This document shows positions 59,088 through 64,000 of a stretch of 64,000 bases of DNA, piece after piece. Below the pieces are notes generated by a model, which worked only from the letters and a program-made list of their open reading frames with translations, was not told where the DNA came from and made no database searches. This stretch comes from CAZGVW01 sp964529265 (lineage in GTDB: Bacteria; Planctomycetota; Phycisphaerae; Phycisphaerales; UBA1924), in assembly GCA_964529265.1 (NCBI GenBank), contig CAZGVW010000033.1:18449-82448 (forward strand), given 5' to 3'. The translations under genes and the position numbers were made by a program. Numbering within the stretch: position 1 is the first letter of the stretch; each line of letters opens with the position of its first letter.

Positions 59088-60272
59088 ATGCTCTACGCTC
59101 TGCTCGACATCCTGCGCGAATGGCTGAATGACGTCGGGCTCTATCGTTACGTCATGGTGCTCGACCGCCTCTCCTTCCGCGCAGTCGCGGCGGGAGTGCT
59201 GGCGCTGCTCCTCGTCATGTTCTTGGGCAAACCGGTCATCCGATGGCTGACCGCCAAGAAGATCGGTGACGCGGGGAAGTTCGATGTGGCCGCTTTGGAG
59301 CAGGCGATGGCCTCCAAGGCGAACACCCCGACGATGGGCGGCCTGCTGATTGCCGCGGCGATCGCCGGCGCAGCGCTGCTGCTCGGCGACCTCCGCAACT
59401 TCTATGTGAAGGTTGCGCTGCTCGTGCTCGTGTGGATGGCGGCGCTGGGCGGGGTGGACGATTGGCTGAAACTCACGGCGTCGAGCCGGCCGGGGGGATC
59501 GCGGCAGGGGCTCCTGGCGTGGGAGAAGCTGGTCTTTCAACTGGGGCTCGGCGCCATCGTCGGCTGGTTCGCCTACAACCACGGGGATAGTCCGCCGCAC
59601 CTGGCGCACGTGCTCAACCTGCCGTTCCAGAAGACGTATCAATCCGCGGCGCACCCGGGTCCCGCGGAGGGGCTGATCTTCCTCTCGCGCGGGGCGTTCA
59701 TCGTGATCATGGCCCTGATGATCGCGGGCATGTCCAACGCGGTGAACATCACGGATGGCATGGATGGGCTCGCGTCGGGCATTACGGCGTGCGTCGCGCT
59801 CGGCTTGACCATCCTGTGCGTCATCGCCGGGCACCTTGATCTGGCGCAGCATCTCCTGGTGCCGCACGTGCAGGACAGCGCGGAACTCGCGGTCGTGGCC
59901 GGCGCGCTCGCAGGCGCGTGCCTCGGGTTCCTGTGGTGGAACTGTTCGCCCGCGGCCGTGTTCATGGGGGACACCGGCTCACTCTGCCTCGGAGGCCTCA
60001 TCGGCTACATTGCGGTCGTGGTGCGCCAGGAGGTCCTGGTGCTCATCATGAGCGGCGTGTTCCTGATCGAACTCGGCAGCGTGGCGCTTCAGGTCGGTTG
60101 GTTCAAGATCTCGGCGCGGCTCTATGGGCAGGGCCGGCGCATCTTCCGCTGCGCGCCGTTCCACTGGCACCTGCACATGCAGGGGTGGACTGAGCAGAAG
60201 ATCGTCGTTCGGCTGTGGATCATCACCGTGGTCCTCACGGCGGTGGCGCTCGCCTCCATCAAACTCCGGTAG
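59088..60272 (+). CDS. mraY: Phospho-MurNAc-pentapeptide transferase MraY
   Basis: Integral membrane enzyme that makes lipid I from undecaprenyl phosphate and UDP-MurNAc-pentapeptide. 394 residues with about ten helices. Catalytic motifs include GGVDDWLKL, the substrate loop NAVNITDGMDGLASGITACV and GDTGSLCLGGLIGYIAVVVR; the HxH-type region reads FHWHLHMQGWTEQK. GGGAAG lies just before the ATG. murD/ftsW, which normally follow, are absent. Confidence 0.95.
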   Translation: MLYALLDILREWLNDVGLYRYVMVLDRLSFRAVAAGVLALLLVMFLGKPVIRWLTAKKIGDAGKFDVAALEQAMASKANTPTMGGLLIAAAIAGAALLLGDLRNFYVKVALLVLVWMAALGGVDDWLKLTASSRPGGSRQGLLAWEKLVFQLGLGAIVGWFAYNHGDSPPHLAHVLNLPFQKTYQSAAHPGPAEGLIFLSRGAFIVIMALMIAGMSNAVNITDGMDGLASGITACVALGLTILCVIAGHLDLAQHLLVPHVQDSAELAVVAGALAGACLGFLWWNCSPAAVFMGDTGSLCLGGLIGYIAVVVRQEVLVLIMSGVFLIELGSVALQVGWFKISARLYGQGRRIFRCAPFHWHLHMQGWTEQKIVVRLWIITVVLTAVALASIKLR

Positions 60273-60328
60273 CAAGCCCCGACGCGGCTCTGCGCGGCGT
60301 CGCATCCGCTTCCGACCGGCGCCGCGGC

Positions 60329-60334
60329 TACCAT
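60329..60334 (+). promoter_or_regulatory. Weak candidate -10 box (TACCAT)
   Basis: TACCAT in a GCGGCTACCATCC context similar to the box at 10608, 43 bases before the MATE gene start. No -35 is visible. Confidence 0.25.
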
Positions 60335-60376
60335 CCCCTCCCCCCGAGGCCGAACGCCGCGGGGCCGGAGGAGTCC

Positions 60377-62017
60377 GTGAGCGCAGGCGAGGACACGAAG
60401 CAGCCGTCACAACCGCACTTGAGCGAGGAATCCGGCCATACCAGGCCGGTGACGCCTGACGTCGAACTCGAAGTGCTCGAGGCGATCGGTGGCGACGCCA
60501 TGGCCATCGGCGCGGGCGGTCCGAAGCCGCGCATCCGCGGCGGCGATGGCCGGATCCGCACCGGACGGCTCGCGGGGCTTTCCATGTGGGCGGCGATCTG
60601 GGTGCTCGCCTGGCCGATCTTCGTCGAGTCCCTGCTCAACTCCCTGGTTGGCCTTGTGGATACGACCCTTGCCGCGGGATTGAGCGAGGCGGCGACGGAT
60701 GCGATCGGCGGGGCTTCGTACTTCGTCTGGTTCCTCCAGCTGTTCGGGATGGCGCTGGGCGTCGGCGCCACGACGATGGTCAGCCGGGCGATGGGCAAGG
60801 GCCGCAAGGCGGTCGCCAATGCCGCGGTGGCCCAGACGCTGCTCCTCGCCGTCGGGCTCGGGGCGTGCGTCGCCGTGCTCATGTGGCTGCTTTCTCCGGC
60901 GATCGCCGTCTTCTATCGGCTGGAGGACGAAGCCGCGGGGCAAATGGTGTCCTACCTTCGCATCTGCGCGCTCGCCGTGCCGGCGATGGCGATCGTGGAG
61001 ACGTCCATCGCGTGCGTCCGCGGCGCCGGCGACGCGATCCGGCCGCTCTGGACGATGGTGGCCTTGAACGCGGTCAACATCGCGGCGAGCTGGGTGCTCT
61101 CCGGGGTGGACCTGGCGATCGGTGTGCGCGGCGCATCGGGCGAGATCGTCCGGCGGACGCTTGTGCACAACCCGTTTGACTTCGATCTGGGAGTCACCGG
61201 CGTGGCGCTCGGGACGCTTACAGCCTGGTCAGTGGGCGCGGCAATCATGCTCGGCGTGCTCATTCGAGGATCGACCGGTGTGCGCCTCATCGCCCGGCGG
61301 CTCCGGCCGCACTGGCACACGATTCGGCGGCTCGTTCGCCTGGGCCTGCCCAACTTCCTCGAGACCTTCGGCATGTGGTGGGGCAACTACCTGGTCATCC
61401 TCATGATCGGGTTCTTTGAACGGCCCGGCTGGCTCGGAGCGCACATCGTGGCGATCCGGGTCGAGGCATTCTCGTTCCTGCCCGGGTTCGCGATGGGGCT
61501 CGCCGCGGCGACGCTGGCGGGGCAGTACATCGGGGCGGGGAATCCGGCGATGGCGCGGCGGGCGATGCTCGCCTGCTGCGGCCTTGCCGCGGCGTTCATG
61601 GCGGCCCTGGGCGTCGGGTTCCTGACGATTCCCGACGCGATGGTGGGGGTGTTCACGCAGCAGCCAACGCACCTGGAGCTGGCGCCCACACTTGTATGGA
61701 TCTCGGGCCTGATTCAGATCCCGTTCGCGCTCCTGCTGGTGCTGCGCAGCGGCATGCGCGGCGCGGGCGATTCGCGAATGACCATGATCATCACGAACGT
61801 CTCGACGTTCGCGGTGCGACTGCCGCTGGTCTATGTGCTGAGCGGTGTGGACATTCCGCTCCCCGATGCGCTGGGCGGCGGCGTCATCGAGAATCCCAGC
61901 CCCTGGGACGGCGGATTGATCGGCGTCTGGTGGGCGCTGTGCATCGAACTCGTGGTTCGAGCGGCGCTGTTCCTCTGGCGGTTCCTGCAGGGCGGGTGGG
62001 CCCGCGTGCGCGTCTAG
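60377..62017 (+). CDS. MATE-family multidrug/organic cation exporter
   Basis: 546 residues with about twelve membrane helices. MATE pattern: WPIFVESLLNSLVGLVDTTL, then GVGATTMVSRAMGKGRKAVA in the N-half and EAFSFLPGFAMGLAAATLAG followed by QYIGAGNPAMARRAMLACCG in the C-half. Such proteins exchange Na+ or H+ for drugs or metabolites. A polar N-terminal extension of about 70 residues precedes the first helix. GTG 60377 has GGAGGAG five bases upstream. It sits where lipid II genes often follow, but its sequence is of the MATE drug-exporter type rather than MurJ. Confidence 0.85.
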   Translation: MSAGEDTKQPSQPHLSEESGHTRPVTPDVELEVLEAIGGDAMAIGAGGPKPRIRGGDGRIRTGRLAGLSMWAAIWVLAWPIFVESLLNSLVGLVDTTLAAGLSEAATDAIGGASYFVWFLQLFGMALGVGATTMVSRAMGKGRKAVANAAVAQTLLLAVGLGACVAVLMWLLSPAIAVFYRLEDEAAGQMVSYLRICALAVPAMAIVETSIACVRGAGDAIRPLWTMVALNAVNIAASWVLSGVDLAIGVRGASGEIVRRTLVHNPFDFDLGVTGVALGTLTAWSVGAAIMLGVLIRGSTGVRLIARRLRPHWHTIRRLVRLGLPNFLETFGMWWGNYLVILMIGFFERPGWLGAHIVAIRVEAFSFLPGFAMGLAAATLAGQYIGAGNPAMARRAMLACCGLAAAFMAALGVGFLTIPDAMVGVFTQQPTHLELAPTLVWISGLIQIPFALLLVLRSGMRGAGDSRMTMIITNVSTFAVRLPLVYVLSGVDIPLPDALGGGVIENPSPWDGGLIGVWWALCIELVVRAALFLWRFLQGGWARVRV

Positions 62018-62059
62018 CGTTGGGGCCGCCCGCGGCGCGGCGGCCGAGGTGTTCACGTC

Positions 62060-62566
62060 ATGGACATCAGGCTGGCGACCATCGACGATCTCCCGGCGAT
62101 TCTCGACATCTACAACGAGCAGGTGCTGAACGGCGTCGCGACGTTCGACACCGAGCCGTACAACACGCCGGAGCGGCGCATCGCCTGGTGGAAGAAGCAC
62201 CCGATGGATCGTTACCCCGTGATCGTCGCGGTCGAGGGCTCGGAGGTGATCGGCTGGGCGAGCCTGTCGGCGTGGTCGGATCGCTGCGCCTACGCGCGCG
62301 CCGCGGAGGCGTCCGTCTACGTCCGCAAGGATCAGCGGGGGCGGGGCGTGGGACTGGCCCTCATGCCGGAACTCATTGCTCAGGCACGGCGGATCGGCGT
62401 GTGCGTGCTGCTGGCGCGCATTGCGCTTCCGGCGCCGGCAAGCCTCCGGCTTCACGAGAGCGCGGGATTCAAGCGAATCGGAACCATGCGGAGGGTCGGA
62501 GAGAAGTTCGGCCGGATCATCGACGTGGAGATGCTCGACATCCACCTGGATGATGGCGGCGGCTGA
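62060..62566 (+). CDS. GNAT N-acetyltransferase, phosphinothricin-acetyltransferase-like
   Basis: 168 residues. Full GNAT fold of the Pat/YncA group: RLATIDDLPAILDIYNEQVL at the start, VIGWASLSAWSDRCAYARAA, the acetyl-CoA loop VRKDQRGRGVGLALMPELI and SLRLHESAGFKRIGTMRRVG. Members acetylate phosphinothricin-like compounds, methionine sulfoximine or other amino acids; the substrate here is not known. No ribosome binding site is obvious. It lies 42 bases after the MATE gene, so co-transcription is likely. Confidence 0.83.
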   Translation: MDIRLATIDDLPAILDIYNEQVLNGVATFDTEPYNTPERRIAWWKKHPMDRYPVIVAVEGSEVIGWASLSAWSDRCAYARAAEASVYVRKDQRGRGVGLALMPELIAQARRIGVCVLLARIALPAPASLRLHESAGFKRIGTMRRVGEKFGRIIDVEMLDIHLDDGGG

Positions 62567-62609
62567 TGGCGCGTTGGCGGCGGCGCCGAAGCGCCCGATC
62601 ACGGGCGGG

Positions 62610-63359
62610 CTACGCCCCGAACCGCAGACGCTCGGCCAGGAACTCCGGCAGGCCCACGGACCGAATGTGCGCGCACACCGAATCGATGTCGTAGGCGCAC
62701 CGCCGAACCTCGAACGTCCGGGCCGTCGTATCGAGCAGCCCCCACGCCGCGGCGGGGATCCGGTCCCGCGGCTGGCCCACGGCGCCCGGGTTCAGATGGT
62801 GGCGATGGGTGTCGGGCAGCTCAACCGGCCCGTTGGTCGCGATCTGAAAACATCGCGCATCCGCACGGCGCGGCCCCGCAAGCGTCGAAAAAACCGCGGG
62901 GATGTGCGTGTGTCCCACGGCCCCCAGTCGGCCCGGCATCGCGGAGAGCGAATCATCCGCCGCGTCCGGCGTGGCCACGTAGGCGTAGCGCCGATCTCCG
63001 AACGCCGCGTGCGTGAACTGCACCGGCCCGACCTGCCATCGGCGAAGCCAGCCCCGGATGCGCGCCTTGTGCGCTTCGCTGAGCGCCTCGCGCGTGAACT
63101 CGAGTGATCGCAGCGCGGCCTCGTTGAACGTGCCGATCTCCTCGATGTCCTCCACGGCGGCTTCGTCATGATTGCCGATCACGATCGCATCGCAGGACTC
63201 CTCGGCGAGTTCCACGCACGCCACCGGATCGGGCCCATAGCCCACAACGTCGCCAAGGCACACGATGCAATCCACGCCCGCCGCGTCGATGTCGCGCAGC
63301 ACGGCCTCGAACGCCGGAAGGCTCCCGTGGATGTCGGAGACGATCGCGAAGCGCGGCAT
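62610..63359 (-). CDS. Metallophosphoesterase, YfcE/MJ0936-like
   Basis: 249-residue calcineurin-like phosphoesterase. Metal-binding motifs in order: SDIHGSLPAFEAVLRDI (residues 8-24), LGDVVGYG (36-43), GNHDEA (62-67), THAAFG (about 115) and GHTHIP (about 149). The family acts on phosphodiesters, nucleotides or protein phosphates; the natural substrate is undetermined. Cytosolic, no signal. It lies 72 bases downstream of infC on the same strand, perhaps co-transcribed. Convergent with the GNAT gene. Confidence 0.85.
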   Translation of the reverse strand: MPRFAIVSDIHGSLPAFEAVLRDIDAAGVDCIVCLGDVVGYGPDPVACVELAEESCDAIVIGNHDEAAVEDIEEIGTFNEAALRSLEFTREALSEAHKARIRGWLRRWQVGPVQFTHAAFGDRRYAYVATPDAADDSLSAMPGRLGAVGHTHIPAVFSTLAGPRRADARCFQIATNGPVELPDTHRHHLNPGAVGQPRDRIPAAAWGLLDTTARTFEVRRCAYDIDSVCAHIRSVGLPEFLAERLRFGA

Positions 63360-63431
63360 ATGGAGGTCGTCAGGCGACGCCGAGGCGCCGCGCCGGCAGT
63401 GTGGTTCCTGAAGAGACGCCCGTCGCGCCGG

Positions 63432-64000
63432 TCACCGGCTGGCCGGCGCGGGCGCCGGCGCATCCGACGCTTCGGCCTTGGTCGCGCTCGCCTGCTCCCG
63501 CTCCATCTTGCGCTTGATCGTCTCGATCTTCTGCCGATCCGGCGCGAAGATCATGGTCATGCGGCGGCCCATGAGCCGCGGCTGCGTCTCGACCTTCGCG
63601 ATGTCCGCAAGGGCGTCCACGATGTCCTTGATGCGATCCATGCCCAGTTCGCGGTGCATCATCTCGCGACCGCGGAACTGCTGCACGAGCAGCACCTTGT
63701 GCCCCTCCATCAGGAACCGCCGCGCCTGCTCGACGCGGATCTTCACGTCGTGCGGGTCGATCTTCACCGAGCGGCCGAGCCGGACCTCCTTCATCTCGGC
63801 CTGCTTCGAGGCCGCGCGGCTCTTCTGGTCCTTCTTCGACTGCTCGTACTTGAACTTCCCGTAGTCCATGATCTTGCACACCGGCGGGCTGGCCTCGGGG
63901 GAGATCTCGACAAGGTCCATGCCGGCCGCCGCGGGCGGGCGCGGGGGCGCGGGCGGCGGCCCCCCACCCCCCACCCCCGGGGGGGGGGGGGACCGTCGGG
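63432..64000 (-). CDS. infC: Translation initiation factor IF-3 (3' part only)
   Basis: Binds the 30S subunit and checks start-codon selection. The C-terminal domain and linker are clear: AGMDLVEISPEASPPVCKIM, then DYGKFKYEQSKKDQKSRAAS, HDVKIRVEQARRFLMEGHKV and RELGMDRIKDIVDALADIA. Before AGMDLVEIS the sequence becomes a Gly/Pro low-complexity run instead of the IF-3 N-terminal domain, and the last 50 bases contain long G and C homopolymers, so the N-terminal part is missing or corrupted at the window edge. An apparent GTG at 63974 lies inside that run and is not a credible start. The tail is Ala/Pro-rich. Confidence 0.85.
   Translation of the reverse strand, partial: RRSPPPPGVGGGGPPPAPPRPPAAAGMDLVEISPEASPPVCKIMDYGKFKYEQSKKDQKSRAASKQAEMKEVRLGRSVKIDPHDVKIRVEQARRFLMEGHKVLLVQQFRGREMMHRELGMDRIKDIVDALADIAKVETQPRLMGRRMTMIFAPDRQKIETIKRKMEREQASATKAEASDAPAPAPASR

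Noticed and set aside
1..64000. tRNA or rRNA genes, CRISPR arrays, insertion sequences, integrases, attachment sites
   Set aside because: None seen: no transposase or integrase motifs, no regularly spaced repeats, no tRNA-like cloverleaf noticed. A dedicated RNA search was not possible.

Overview
The window is a high-GC bacterial chromosome segment, densely coded and mostly read on the plus strand, with many ATGA/GTGA start-stop overlaps. I think it comes from a planctomycete, most likely of the Phycisphaerae type. The reasons are the zinc-ribbon motif CPxCxYxLxGLPxPxCPECG, several small conserved-hypothetical proteins that I associate with that group, a flagellar locus of FlhF/FlhG/FliA type, and a sigma-54 flagellar promoter. 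This is inference from protein style only; no rRNA or tRNA gene lies in the window.

Layout. 1-5594 holds the end of a complex I operon (nuoL, nuoM, nuoN). 5669-13757 carries envelope and hypothetical genes: a lipoprotein, a DUF58 plus transglutaminase pair, a cyclodeaminase, a small zinc-ribbon protein, a LolA-like lipoprotein and an RDD membrane protein. 13908-19640 holds a large TPR membrane protein, a FlgN-like chaperone and a FleS/FleR-type histidine kinase and sigma-54 activator. A textbook sigma-54 promoter (19759-19774) then opens a flagellar supercluster running to 43615: flgB-flgC-fliE-fliF-fliG-fliH-fliI-fliJ-motE-like-fliK-flgD-(flagellar operon protein)-flgE-fliL-fliN-fliO-fliP-fliQ-fliR-flhB-flhA-flhF-flhG-(small membrane protein)-fliA. 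It ends at a clear intrinsic terminator (43705-43738). fliM is missing from its usual place between fliL and fliN.

43765-49712 holds a FolK-GNAT fusion, a LolA/TlpA-like exported protein, and three minus-strand genes (a DUF4139 exported protein and two membrane proteins). 49805-55920 is a four-gene, overlapping oxidative module: FAD/Fe-S D-lactate-dehydrogenase type protein, M24 peptidase, PQQ-type beta-propeller dehydrogenase and cytochrome c lipoprotein. 56011-60272 is a murE-murF-mraY peptidoglycan block. It is followed by a MATE exporter, a GNAT enzyme and, on the minus strand, a phosphoesterase and the 3' part of infC running off the damaged-looking window end.

How it works together. 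The kinase/activator pair probably drives sigma-54 transcription of the rod, hook and export genes. fliA sits behind both a SigD/FliA-type promoter (42222-42248) and a sigma-70-type promoter (42590-42617), which suggests autoregulated late-gene control. Outside the flagellar cluster several transcription units have a TAnnnT box 5-10 nt before the start codon and no Shine-Dalgarno sequence, pointing to leaderless mRNAs. Inside it, genes have good AGGAGG-like sites, and many gaps hold compact hairpins without T tracts. The strongest leads are the FolK-GNAT fusion, the poly-G tracts in the flagellar kinase, the leaderless promoter class, the hairpin series, and a block-like switch of GC skew and codon ending that is independent of gene strand.
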